DNA of 64,000 nucleotides. Origin: Acinetobacter populi. GTDB taxonomy: Bacteria > Pseudomonadota > Gammaproteobacteria > Pseudomonadales > Moraxellaceae. Each line of letters starts with the position of its first letter. The first letter of the stretch is position 1. The notes under the pieces were generated by a model. The model did not search any database and was not told where the DNA came from. It saw only the letters and a list, made by a program, of their open reading frames with translations. Shown here piece after piece: positions 9,069 through 17,564 of the stretch. The stretch lies in assembly GCF_002174125.1 (NCBI RefSeq), contig NZ_NEXX01000001.1, positions 1-64,000 on the forward strand, given 5' to 3'. The translations under genes and the position numbers were made by a program.

Positions 9069-9491
9069 TTAAAAGAAGGTGTCAGCAGATACGTTAAATC
9101 TATCCGAAAGTGCTTTAATGTGTTTAATGTTTAACTGACGCTTACCATTTAAAATTTCAGATATAATAGATTGAGTTGCAACTTCCGGTAAATCAGATTG
9201 TGACAAATGATGCTGTTCCATTAAAAAAGCTAATGCTGAACGACCATCACCTTGAGGCATTGGGATGTGTTCATTTTCATATTGAGAAACTAAATCACCC
9301 AACTGATAGATCAATCCCATTAATGGGTGTGATTCATCATCACCTACGACATCAAGTAGTTCATCTAATGCTTCAGTCAAAGCATCAAAGTCTTCCTGAT
9401 TCTCCGGTTTACTCAGTAAGGGTGAAACAAAGTGCCAATGTTCCACAGCTTGTTTAATCATTGCATTCATGGCTAATCCTCTTTCCAACAA
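9069..9491 (-). CDS. HigA-family antitoxin / HTH transcriptional regulator
   Basis: 140 residues. The N-terminal ~90 residues are acidic and helical (FDALTEALDELLDVVGDDESHP), and the C-terminus is a HigA-like HTH (LAFLMEQHHLSQSDLPEVAT, then SIISEILNGKRQLNIKHIKA). This layout matches the large HigA antitoxins encoded after HigB_toxin-family toxins. If the ATG six codons in (MNAMIKQ) is used, the overlap with the toxin gene shrinks from 19 bp to nothing. It should bind the toxin and repress its own promoter. Confidence 0.82.
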   Translation of the reverse strand: MLERGLAMNAMIKQAVEHWHFVSPLLSKPENQEDFDALTEALDELLDVVGDDESHPLMGLIYQLGDLVSQYENEHIPMPQGDGRSALAFLMEQHHLSQSDLPEVATQSIISEILNGKRQLNIKHIKALSDRFNVSADTFF

Positions 9492-9676
9492 CCTTTGTCA
9501 TATTCACTATGTGAAAGTACATGGCGGATATACACTTTTTTCGCACGATACATTACAACAGCAATTAATCGAATTTTATTTCCACCAATATCAAATACAT
9601 GAAACTTTCCAACCTTATCTACAGCAGGAAATAACTGTTTCATTACAGCAAAATCATTAGGCTCATTCGCTTTCAT
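9473..9676 (-). CDS. HigB-family toxin, apparently N-terminally truncated
   Basis: 67 residues matching the C-terminal two thirds of the HigB_toxin family: FPAVDKVGKFHVFDIGGNK, then IRLIAVVMYRAKKVYIRHVL and HSEYDKG. Family members are usually ~95-105 residues and start ~30 residues earlier. Upstream in frame only about a dozen sensible codons precede a stop, with no ATG. The toxin thus lacks its first helix and may be inactive, although the neighbouring antitoxin is intact. A non-ATG start (ATT near 9710) could add a few residues. Confidence 0.65.
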   Translation of the reverse strand: MKANEPNDFAVMKQLFPAVDKVGKFHVFDIGGNKIRLIAVVMYRAKKVYIRHVLSHSEYDKGCWKED

Positions 9677-10234
9677 TAATGAAACAGCAACGCTTAAATA
9701 TCCGTCATTAATGGTTTACTCCAGTACTAAATCAATCTTTCTTGTATAAAATAGCATTGATACTGGTATACCTGAATTATATAGACTTCTTGCAAAAGTC
9801 AAAATTTGTACAACTATAAACTATGATTTCTAAGAAGTTGTTAGAGCGTGTTCTCATTTCACTTAACGAAGCAAATCAGTCTACATTTTATTTAATAAAA
9901 CAGCAATTTAGTCATTAAATATTCAATCTAAAGCATGTAGATAGTCATTTTTTAACTATTTTATCAAATGAGAACAGCCCATAGTACCCAAAATTATTAA
10001 AAATCATACTTTTGCAAGATGTCTTGTGTGTAGGAATACAAAATTGCTGTAAAAACCGATTTTTTTGCAAGCCAACTCATCTAACTCTTTTTATAAAAAC
10101 AAATACGTTTTCAACTTAAAATTATTCTAGATCTAATAGTAAATTTAATTAAAGTAAACGTCCAAATAGAAAATACTAACGTCCTGTGATATGATCATTT
10201 GTGTTTAGGTTTCAATTAAAGTTGTAAAAGTATT
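9677..10234. promoter_or_regulatory. Promoter region between HigBA remnant and dndB
   Basis: About 560 bp without a gene. A TATGAT box at 10190-10195 and the direct repeat AACGTCC at 10157-10163 and 10178-10184 lie just before dndB and are candidates for its promoter and operator. Farther left, tgttctcattt (~9849) and its complement aaatgagaaca (~9966) form a widely spaced inverted repeat. All of this is by eye. The regulator acting here could be DndB itself, as reported for other dnd operons. Confidence 0.45.
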
Positions 10235-11359
10235 ATGGATGGCAATTGGTTCGAATTCGTTGCAATGCAAGGTTTACAGGCACGTTCAGCATTTTATGTC
10301 ATAATGGTACCGCTCAAATTTGTGCCTAAATTTTTTAAATTCAATGATGAGTCATTACCTGCTCCACTCCGAGCTCAAAGAACACTCAATAAAGCTCGCA
10401 TCCCACAAATAAGCCGATATATCACTGAAAATCCAAAGGAATATATCATGTCTTCCTTATGCGCATGTGTAGATGGTGATGTTAAATTTGAACCAAGCGA
10501 AATATCAAACAACATGGGAAAGCTTAAAATTTCCATGGACGCCACCGTACTTATTAATGATGGACAGCATAGACGCGCTGCAATTGAAGAAGCAATAAAA
10601 GTGACGCCTTACCTAGGTGATGAAACCATTTCAGTAGTAATTTATGCAGACACAGGTTTAAAACGTTCTCAGCAAATGTTTGCCGACCTTAATATGCATG
10701 CAGTAAGACCGGCTCAATCTATAAAATTACTTTTTAATCATAGGGATGAACAAACTTATATCACCAAAACAATGATTGATAAAATTCCTCTTTTTTCCGA
10801 CTATACCGACTTTGAAAAATCAAGTATTTCACATCGATCATCAAAACTGTTTACATTCAGTTCATTGCATCAAGCGACCAAAGAATTACTAAATTTTAAG
10901 CAATCAGATATTTCAGCAGATGAAAAAATTAATATTTCAACCATATTCTGGAAAGAAGTTATACAATACATACCTGGTTGGCTAAATCTACTCGAGGGTA
11001 AAACCAGTACATTTCAGCTAAGACAAGATTACATTCATGCTCATGGTATAGCTTTACAGGCTATTGCTCGAGTGGGTAATATTCTCCTAGAGAACCATAG
11101 TAATAATTGGCAATCATATTTGAGTAAATTAATGCTAATTGACTGGTCTAGAAAAAATCTAGCCTTGTGGAGTGGTCGTGTTTTAGTAGCAGGTAAGATT
11201 AATAAATCACGTAATAATCTTGTATTAGTTACTAATCATCTTCAAAAAATCTTAGGGATACCATTGAGCACTGAATCACAAAGAATTGAAGATATTTATT
11301 TCGATTCTATCCAAGCAAGTCGCGATACATATAAAGAGGGTCTAAATGAGCATTTTTGA
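10235..11359 (+). CDS. dndB: DndB, DGQHR-domain regulator of DNA phosphorothioation
   Basis: 374 residues opening a four-gene dnd operon. The signature DGQHRRAAIEEA lies at ~109-120, preceded by the family-typical AMQGLQARSAFYVIMVPLK and followed by QQMFADLNMHAVRP. DndB is not needed for the sulfur-insertion chemistry. In studied systems it controls dnd transcription and modification frequency. Its end overlaps dndC by 14 bp. Length is typical. Confidence 0.92.
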   Translation: MDGNWFEFVAMQGLQARSAFYVIMVPLKFVPKFFKFNDESLPAPLRAQRTLNKARIPQISRYITENPKEYIMSSLCACVDGDVKFEPSEISNNMGKLKISMDATVLINDGQHRRAAIEEAIKVTPYLGDETISVVIYADTGLKRSQQMFADLNMHAVRPAQSIKLLFNHRDEQTYITKTMIDKIPLFSDYTDFEKSSISHRSSKLFTFSSLHQATKELLNFKQSDISADEKINISTIFWKEVIQYIPGWLNLLEGKTSTFQLRQDYIHAHGIALQAIARVGNILLENHSNNWQSYLSKLMLIDWSRKNLALWSGRVLVAGKINKSRNNLVLVTNHLQKILGIPLSTESQRIEDIYFDSIQASRDTYKEGLNEHF

Positions 11360-12839
11360 GACCAATACTCTAAAAGATATCTACAATTCTATTCAAGAAG
11401 TTTATTTATCTGACAATAGACCTTGGGTAGTAGGTTACTCAGGTGGTAAGGATTCAACTTGTGCATTACAACTAGTTTGGAATGCTTTAGCTAATCTTCC
11501 TAAAGAACAAAGACAAAAACCTGTTTATGTGATCAGCTCAGATACGCTAGTCGAAACACCTGTTATTGTTCGGTACATCGATAAGAATTTGGACAATATT
11601 CAAAAAAAATCAGATGAATTAGGTCTACCTTTTAAAGTCCAAAAAGTAAGTCCTCGTGTAGAACGTTCTTTTTGGGTGAACCTTCTTGGTCGTGGCTATC
11701 CAGCACCAAGTAACAAATTTCGTTGGTGTACAGAGCGTCTTAAAATTGAACCTGCAAATGAGTTCATTACTCAACGTGTTGCTGAGTTTGGAGAGGTTGT
11801 TGTTGTCTTAGGTGTTCGCTCTTCAGAAAGTGCTACGCGTGCTCAAGTCATTGCAATGCATAAAATTAAAGGTACAAAATTAGCTCGCCATTCATCTTTA
11901 CTAAATGCATTTGTATTTGCACCGATAGAAACTTTTTCAACAGATGATGTTTGGAACTATCTATTACAGAACAAGTCACCTTGGAATAATGATAATCGTG
12001 AACTTGTCACCATGTATAGAAATGCTCAAGCAGGAGAATGTCCTCTCGTTGTTGATAAAACGACACCAAGCTGTGGTAATTCACGTTTTGGATGCTGGGT
12101 ATGTACCGTTGTTCAACATGATAAGTCAATGGAAGCCATGGTCGAATCTGGTGAAGAATGGCTAGAACCTTTACTTGAATATCGTGATTTACTGTCATCA
12201 ACTCAGGACCCTGAGAAAAAGTTCAACTATCGAGAATTTAAACGCCGTAATGGTCAAGTTGCCTTTAACCATGCAAATGGTAAACTCGTGCCAGGGCCTT
12301 ATAAACTTGAATTCCGTAAAGTACTTCTAAGAAAACTTTTAGAAGTTCAAAAACTAGTTCAAGCAGAAGCTCCGATTGGTGAAGCTCCCATACTCATCCA
12401 TCCTGAAGAACTACATGAAATTCGTAGAATATGGCGTTCAGAAAGTGGGGACTGGGCTGACTCTGTTCCACAGATCGTTAAAGAAACTTTAGGTATTGAA
12501 CTAGATTGGCAGATTGAAGATAGTGTCTTATACAATACTCAGGACTTTGCACTACTTGATACGATTTGTAAGGAACATAAAATCCCTACAGAGCTCATGG
12601 TAAAATTAATTGGGGTAGAGAAAGCCTCCCATGGTCTTAAAAGACGCCACAACATCCATAACCAATTAAATAAAGTACTTAATGAAGAATGGCGTGATTT
12701 AGCAAGTATTCTAGCTGCTCGTAATTCCCAGCAAGACATTAATGAAATTATTGAAGTAGATGATGATGAATCCTCATTTACTGAAGAAGCTTCATCTGGG
12801 CAGTTAGATTTATTAAATAATGTTGGAGCTAAGCCATGA
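11346..12839 (+). CDS. dndC: DndC, PAPS-reductase-like ATP pyrophosphatase/sulfurtransferase
   Basis: 497 residues. The PP-loop SGGKDS is at residues 32-37. A cysteine set fit for an Fe-S cluster follows: RWCTERLKIEPAN (~128) and the GECPL...PSCGNSRFGCWVC block (~225-255). DndC activates the DNA backbone and hands on sulfur together with DndD and DndE. It overlaps dndB upstream and dndD downstream (ATGA, 4 bp). The C-terminal ~100 residues are acidic and typical of longer DndC proteins. A cysteine desulfurase (DndA) is absent from the window, so a housekeeping IscS-type enzyme would have to supply sulfur. Confidence 0.95.
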   Translation: MSIFETNTLKDIYNSIQEVYLSDNRPWVVGYSGGKDSTCALQLVWNALANLPKEQRQKPVYVISSDTLVETPVIVRYIDKNLDNIQKKSDELGLPFKVQKVSPRVERSFWVNLLGRGYPAPSNKFRWCTERLKIEPANEFITQRVAEFGEVVVVLGVRSSESATRAQVIAMHKIKGTKLARHSSLLNAFVFAPIETFSTDDVWNYLLQNKSPWNNDNRELVTMYRNAQAGECPLVVDKTTPSCGNSRFGCWVCTVVQHDKSMEAMVESGEEWLEPLLEYRDLLSSTQDPEKKFNYREFKRRNGQVAFNHANGKLVPGPYKLEFRKVLLRKLLEVQKLVQAEAPIGEAPILIHPEELHEIRRIWRSESGDWADSVPQIVKETLGIELDWQIEDSVLYNTQDFALLDTICKEHKIPTELMVKLIGVEKASHGLKRRHNIHNQLNKVLNEEWRDLASILAARNSQQDINEIIEVDDDESSFTEEASSGQLDLLNNVGAKP

Positions 12840-14842
12840 TTATTAAATCATTAATACTTGATAATATTGGTTTATATGGTCAGCGCACAGAGTTTTTACT
12901 TGAGCCAAAGAACTCATCAACCTCAACTACTCAACCTATTATCTTAATTGGGGGGCGAAATGGTGCAGGTAAGACAACTTTCTTAGACTCGATCCGTTTA
13001 GCTCTTTATGGTAGACGTGCACTTGGTTTAGGTATTAGTCAAAAAGAATATCATCAATATCTTATAGGTAAGATAAATCATAACCATCCAGAACGTACAT
13101 CTAGAGTTGAACTCAATTTTATTTATACGGAAGGAAGTATTCCTGCTGAATTTACTGTATGTCGTTCATGGGCCATTGGTTCAGATAACCAACTGCGAGA
13201 AAATCTAGATTTAAAAAAGAACGGGAAAACTGTTACTTCTGTACCAGAGCAAGAATGGGAAAACTTTCTATTAGAGTTGATCCCCTTTGGTATTTCACAG
13301 CTTTTCTTTTTTGATGGTGAGAAAATTCAAGATATTGCTGAAGATAATAATGCTATGTTATCAGATGCAATTAAAAACCTGCTTGGAATTGATCTAATTG
13401 AAAAACTACGTCTAGATCTGCATTCTTATCTAAATCGCAATAAATTGAATGATGCTAATCAAAATGATATTGAGGCTATTACCCAACGTTTAAATCATCT
13501 TACATCTCAAGAAGTAAATTTAAAAAATGAATGTGCTCAACTTAAATTTGAACACCAAGCCTTATTAAAAAATATTGAGCAAAAAAGACTACGATTTGTA
13601 TCTGAAGGCGGTGCAATCGCATTGAAATATGATCAATTAAAAACAAAACTATCCCAACTGAATAAAGAAATTAATTTATGTAAGCAAGAGCTTACCAATT
13701 TAGCCAATAACTTACTTCCGTTTCTGTTTGCACCTAAACTTATTTCCAAATTCATGACACATTTAGAAGCCTCTTCTGCCGATCAATCTGCAAGTAGACA
13801 CCTTATTGAGCAAACTTTGGCATCATTCCAAAGCAGCTCAGTACAAAAAGAAGAATTATGGACAGAAGATCACTGGGAAAACCTAGATCAATTCCTTAAA
13901 GGTTATTTTAATACACAATCAGAGATAAGTTTTCATCCTGCATTTAGTGAACTAACAAAACCTAAACAATCTCTGGCAAAATTAATTGATTTAGAATCAG
14001 AAACTAAAATACAAGTTCAAGCGCTTTATAGTCGTTTTGTACAGCTAACTCAGGAGAAAGAGGCAACAGAATTCTCTATTGCTCGGGCAGAAAATGCCGA
14101 GGATTCAAACGCGTATTTAGACGAATTAATGCAAAAAGAACGTAAATTAGGCGAACTTGATATAATTCTGGATCAGAAAGATGAAGAATATCGTAAACTC
14201 AGTTGGGACATTGTCACGGTAGAGCGTAGCCTAAAATCAGCCAACGAAGCTGTTGTTGATTTTGAACTTCAAAATCACAAAAACTCATTAGCAGCTAAAG
14301 GTATTAAAGCACTTATTGATTTTGAGACTGCATTACTTGAGCAAAAGATTATTCAGGTTCGTCAGAACTTTGTAGAAATTTTTAACTCTCTTCTACGCAA
14401 AAAGAACTTTATTACTGACCTTCATATTGATACGAAAAATTTCAGTACATGTTTGATCAAAAAAAATGGGCATTCTATTGAAAAATCAGCGTTATCTGCT
14501 GGCGAAAAACAGATTTATGCCATTGCAATGCTATGGGCACTAGCTAAAACCAGTGGTCGTCATTTACCAATGATTGTAGATACTCCATTAGGACGTTTAG
14601 ATCGGGAACATCGTGATAACTTAATGAAGTTATATTTTCCTCATGTTAGTCATCAGGTCATTATTCTATCAACTGATACTGAAATTGATGATTCATATAT
14701 TAATCAATTAGAAAAGTTCATTTCTGAAAGCTACTTACTTGAATATAATCATGAACTAGCTTCAACCCAAGTATTATCAGGGTACTTTACTGATCTGAAA
14801 CGTACAAATACGGAGAAGAGAATTGCATTACAGCAAGCTTAA
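12836..14842 (+). CDS. dndD: DndD, SbcC/Rad50-like ATPase of DNA phosphorothioation
   Basis: 668 residues with an SMC-like layout: Walker A GGRNGAGKTTFLDS at ~39-52, FFFDGEKIQDIAED at ~160, a long coiled-coil middle (~200-490), and the C-terminal ABC half with LSAGEKQIYAIAMLWALAKT, the Walker B-like MIVDTPLGRLD and the ILSTDTEID switch region. DndD is an ATPase thought to act on DNA structure during sulfur incorporation with DndC/E. It is coupled to dndC (4-bp overlap) and dndE (20-bp overlap). Confidence 0.95.
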   Translation: MIIKSLILDNIGLYGQRTEFLLEPKNSSTSTTQPIILIGGRNGAGKTTFLDSIRLALYGRRALGLGISQKEYHQYLIGKINHNHPERTSRVELNFIYTEGSIPAEFTVCRSWAIGSDNQLRENLDLKKNGKTVTSVPEQEWENFLLELIPFGISQLFFFDGEKIQDIAEDNNAMLSDAIKNLLGIDLIEKLRLDLHSYLNRNKLNDANQNDIEAITQRLNHLTSQEVNLKNECAQLKFEHQALLKNIEQKRLRFVSEGGAIALKYDQLKTKLSQLNKEINLCKQELTNLANNLLPFLFAPKLISKFMTHLEASSADQSASRHLIEQTLASFQSSSVQKEELWTEDHWENLDQFLKGYFNTQSEISFHPAFSELTKPKQSLAKLIDLESETKIQVQALYSRFVQLTQEKEATEFSIARAENAEDSNAYLDELMQKERKLGELDIILDQKDEEYRKLSWDIVTVERSLKSANEAVVDFELQNHKNSLAAKGIKALIDFETALLEQKIIQVRQNFVEIFNSLLRKKNFITDLHIDTKNFSTCLIKKNGHSIEKSALSAGEKQIYAIAMLWALAKTSGRHLPMIVDTPLGRLDREHRDNLMKLYFPHVSHQVIILSTDTEIDDSYINQLEKFISESYLLEYNHELASTQVLSGYFTDLKRTNTEKRIALQQA

Positions 14843-15182
14843 AATTTCATCTGAGGCAACTACTCGCCTTCGTATGCTAAAGCAACGTACTGGTTTAACT
14901 CCCAATCTACTTTGCCGTATTGCACTTATGATGTCTTTAGAAGAAGGACCTTTAGGTAATATCCCACTACCTAATGAAGATGGCTCTGAATTTAATGCTT
15001 ATACTTTAACAGGTGAAAATACAGACCTTTTCTTATCTCTTCTTAGATATGTTGAGGACAATGCCGACGAACCTTTAGAAAACAAAGTTTTGCTTGATCG
15101 AATGCGTGGGCATATTCATAGAGGTGTTGGTGCTATGTCGGTTCGATATAAATCTTCTGAAGGTTTGATTGCAAATATATAA
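14823..15182 (+). CDS. dndE: DndE, DNA sulfur modification protein
   Basis: 119 residues matching the DndE family: KLKISSEATTRLRMLKQRTG, LTPNLLCRIALMMSLEEGP and the C-terminal DRMRGHIHRGVGAM. DndE is the small helical protein that binds nicked DNA and completes the DndCDE machine. The start overlaps the dndD end by 20 bp, and a terminator follows at 15191, closing the operon. Confidence 0.93.
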   Translation: MHYSKLKISSEATTRLRMLKQRTGLTPNLLCRIALMMSLEEGPLGNIPLPNEDGSEFNAYTLTGENTDLFLSLLRYVEDNADEPLENKVLLDRMRGHIHRGVGAMSVRYKSSEGLIANI

Positions 15183-15190
15183 AATCAAAG

Positions 15191-15215
15191 GCAAGTCATT
15201 ATAGACTTGCTTTTT
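15191..15215 (+). terminator. Terminator after dndBCDE
   Basis: Stem GCAAGTC / GACTTGC (15191-15197, 15204-15210), loop ATTATA, then five Ts, 9 bp past the dndE stop. It separates the dnd operon from the DGQHR gene that follows. Confidence 0.8.
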
Positions 15216-15295
15216 AATCTTTTACAAAAAAATAATTTTCTAAATTTTATTTGATACAATTTAGAAAATTAATTAAATTAAACCTAGGATTTCTG

Positions 15296-16291
15296 ATGTC
15301 TACACACTCTTTCAATGCATTAGTATGTACTCAAAATAAACAAGAATTTTATATAGCCGTTTTACCAACTGAAGTTTTAGAAAAAGTATGTTACGTATCA
15401 TCAAGAGATCAAGACCCTAAAGAAGGCTTTCAAAGATCTTTAAACGAATCTCGAGCGAAAGATATTGCTAACTATATGAATAATAGAGATGGAATTATTC
15501 CATCCGCACTTATTTTAAGTGCCCAAGATGCTGTTCAATTTAGCTACAATAAAAAAGCTAATACTATTACCTTTAAAGAAAACGAACATGGTTTCATGGT
15601 TTTAGATGGACAACATAGACTTTATGGCTTATTTAAATCCGGTAAAAACTATCATATTCCTGTGGTAATTTTTAACAATCTAAACACCATGGATGAAGTT
15701 AATCTATTTATTGATATAAATACCACTCAAAAAGGTGTACCTACTAATCTTTTACTAGATATAAAAAATTTATCAGGAAGAGAAACTAAAAAAGAAGACA
15801 AGCAACGTAAAATTTTTGATTTACTTAATGAAGATAGTGTAATGACTGGTTTACTTTCTCCATCTAAAAGTATGGTTGGAAAAATTACACGTGTTACATT
15901 CAATCAAGCTACGAATGACATCTTTGAAAGTGGCTTTTTTAAAGATAAAGATATAGAAACTATTTATAAAGGTTTAAAAAATTATCTAGCGGCATTAGAA
16001 GTAACTTTAATAAAAAGTAAATCTAATAAAGCGAAAATAACTAACGGTCTTATTTTCAAAGCTTCATTAGCAATTTTTCACGATATCACTGATACTAGTT
16101 TAGAAAAATTTGGAGATTTAAAAGTAAAATCGTTAACAGCTTGCTTAGAACCTATTTCAAGAATTAACTACGACACGTATAAAGGAACTAGTAATGCAAC
16201 ATATTCTGCTATTTTAAATGACATGAAAGATGAACTCCGTAAAGAAAATAGTTCACAATATGGTGAAATAGATAAATCTAATTTGTTCTAA
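15296..16291 (+). CDS. Second DGQHR-domain protein (DndB-like)
   Basis: 331 residues from the ATG at 15296, chosen because AGGAT lies 7-9 bp upstream; the in-frame TTG at 15251 falls in a TGATACAAT promoter-like box (15252-15260). The motif LDGQHRLYGLFKSG places DGQHR at residues 104-108, and INTTQKGVPTNLLLDI follows, as in DndB/DbpA-type DGQHR proteins. It is clearly different in sequence from the DndB at 10235. It lies after the dnd terminator with its own putative promoter and 22 bp before the next gene, so the two form a small unit between the modification and restriction arms. Function unknown; a regulator or sensor role is inference. Confidence 0.78.
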   Translation: MSTHSFNALVCTQNKQEFYIAVLPTEVLEKVCYVSSRDQDPKEGFQRSLNESRAKDIANYMNNRDGIIPSALILSAQDAVQFSYNKKANTITFKENEHGFMVLDGQHRLYGLFKSGKNYHIPVVIFNNLNTMDEVNLFIDINTTQKGVPTNLLLDIKNLSGRETKKEDKQRKIFDLLNEDSVMTGLLSPSKSMVGKITRVTFNQATNDIFESGFFKDKDIETIYKGLKNYLAALEVTLIKSKSNKAKITNGLIFKASLAIFHDITDTSLEKFGDLKVKSLTACLEPISRINYDTYKGTSNATYSAILNDMKDELRKENSSQYGEIDKSNLF

Positions 16292-16313
16292 TAAATATCT
16301 AGGCTATTTTTAA

Positions 16314-17237
16314 ATGAGTGATTTTTTCAATACAGCTTTCATTTATACACGGAACAAATATATTCTCCCGAGGATTCAATATGGAGTTCCAGTTGAAAAA
16401 TCAACCCACTGGCGATTAAAAAAAGTAATAAGCGACCGTTTACAAAATATCAGTTCGACTACTAATTTATGCTTTGATATTTCCTTGAAAAAAGAAGATT
16501 ATTTTAAACTAATTTTTTGTGAATCTGAACTATTTCTTAACAAGTCATTTATCCAATTAAATGACTATCATAAATTGATTAATAAATCATCTGGAAGTTG
16601 GTCTTTTGTAACACTTTATTATTCATTATTTTTCAACCTAAGTTGTTTACTTCGTTTTTTTAATAAAGGCTATGTATATCTAACCCCAGAGTATGCAAAA
16701 AAGATCAATGATGCTTATTTAGCACTAAACTCATCACCAATAAAAATTGGTTATGGAAATTATTTTTTTGAAACTGATTGTATTGATGATGGATATGGAA
16801 ATATTAAAATATCATTTAATAAAGTTGATACGACACATAAAGTAATTTGGGAGGAATTCAAAAAAATTTTACAAATATTAATTTCACAGGCAACGGATAG
16901 AGAGTTAGCTATCTATAAAATTATTTTATCTCACTTTAATATGTATCAAAGCTCTTACCCATCAGCTCTCAGAAATGAATTAAATTACAATGCAGAAACT
17001 ATATTATTAGACTTTAATAAAGAAATAACCTGCCATGATTTACCTAAAATAGATGATAAATTTTATCAATCTTTTTTAAAAATTGACGAAAAAAATCCTT
17101 CAATTCCTAATAAAATTAAATCTATTACTTATATCTCCAGCTATATTTATAATCTTAATTTAAAATTAGCTGAAGAATTTTATAATAGAAGTGATTTTGG
17201 AAAAGATTTTATACAAATGAGAAAAAAGAGTTCATGA
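16314..17237 (+). CDS. Unrecognised 307-residue protein paired with the DGQHR gene
   Basis: I do not recognise the family. The protein is lysine- and aromatic-rich. It has a hydrophobic helical stretch, SWSFVTLYYSLFFNLSCLLR, at ~95-114, which loosely resembles a HEPN-type helix but lacks a clear RxxxxH motif. No signal peptide is seen. It starts 22 bp after the DGQHR gene, so co-transcription is likely. Its 3' end overlaps by 6 bp the end of the convergent 106-residue gene. Its place inside a phosphorothioation island suggests a defence-linked role, which is inference only. Confidence 0.65.
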   Translation: MSDFFNTAFIYTRNKYILPRIQYGVPVEKSTHWRLKKVISDRLQNISSTTNLCFDISLKKEDYFKLIFCESELFLNKSFIQLNDYHKLINKSSGSWSFVTLYYSLFFNLSCLLRFFNKGYVYLTPEYAKKINDAYLALNSSPIKIGYGNYFFETDCIDDGYGNIKISFNKVDTTHKVIWEEFKKILQILISQATDRELAIYKIILSHFNMYQSSYPSALRNELNYNAETILLDFNKEITCHDLPKIDDKFYQSFLKIDEKNPSIPNKIKSITYISSYIYNLNLKLAEEFYNRSDFGKDFIQMRKKSS

Positions 17238-17552
17238 TCTTTTGCTAGATACGCAGGCCAAAGCACACAGAGGACCTAATAAATCCAGATCACTACGCAC
17301 AAAAGTAGCTTCTACAAATAGCCCATTATCTGCTTCATATAGTTCCGTGACTCTTTTTACTCCACGTTTATGCAGCTCCTTACCTAATCTGCCTAAATTA
17401 GAAAAATATTTAAAATATTCTTCTAACTCATATCCATGCACCGTTGAATCATACCACTCACGTAACGTCACAATTTCTGCTGCTTTTTTAGCAGTAGAAA
17501 TTTGTTGCTTACGTAATTGGGCCTCACTTAATTTAGGTTCATCATTACTCAT
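17232..17552 (-). CDS. Small protein, fourth gene of the dptFGH operon
   Basis: 106 residues, family not recognised. It has a charged N-terminal helix (LSEAQLRKQQISTAKKAAEI) and an aromatic middle (LREWYDSTVHGYELEEYFKY). It starts 12 bp after the dptH stop with a strong ribosome site (GAGAGGAA about 6 bp before ATG), so it is very probably translated with the restriction genes. It could be a DptH accessory factor, but nothing in the sequence proves that. Its 3' end is convergent with the 307-residue gene. Confidence 0.7.
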   Translation of the reverse strand: MSNDEPKLSEAQLRKQQISTAKKAAEIVTLREWYDSTVHGYELEEYFKYFSNLGRLGKELHKRGVKRVTELYEADNGLFVEATFVRSDLDLLGPLCALACVSSKRS

Positions 17553-17564
17553 TTACTATTCCTC

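Noticed and set aside
10100..10200. TACG-N10-CGTA type DndB operator before dndB
   Set aside because: A TACG occurs at 10104 but no matching CGTA at the required distance.
16314..17237. HEPN ribonuclease assignment for the 307-residue protein
   Set aside because: The hydrophobic helix is suggestive but no RxxxxH catalytic motif is visible; kept as unknown.
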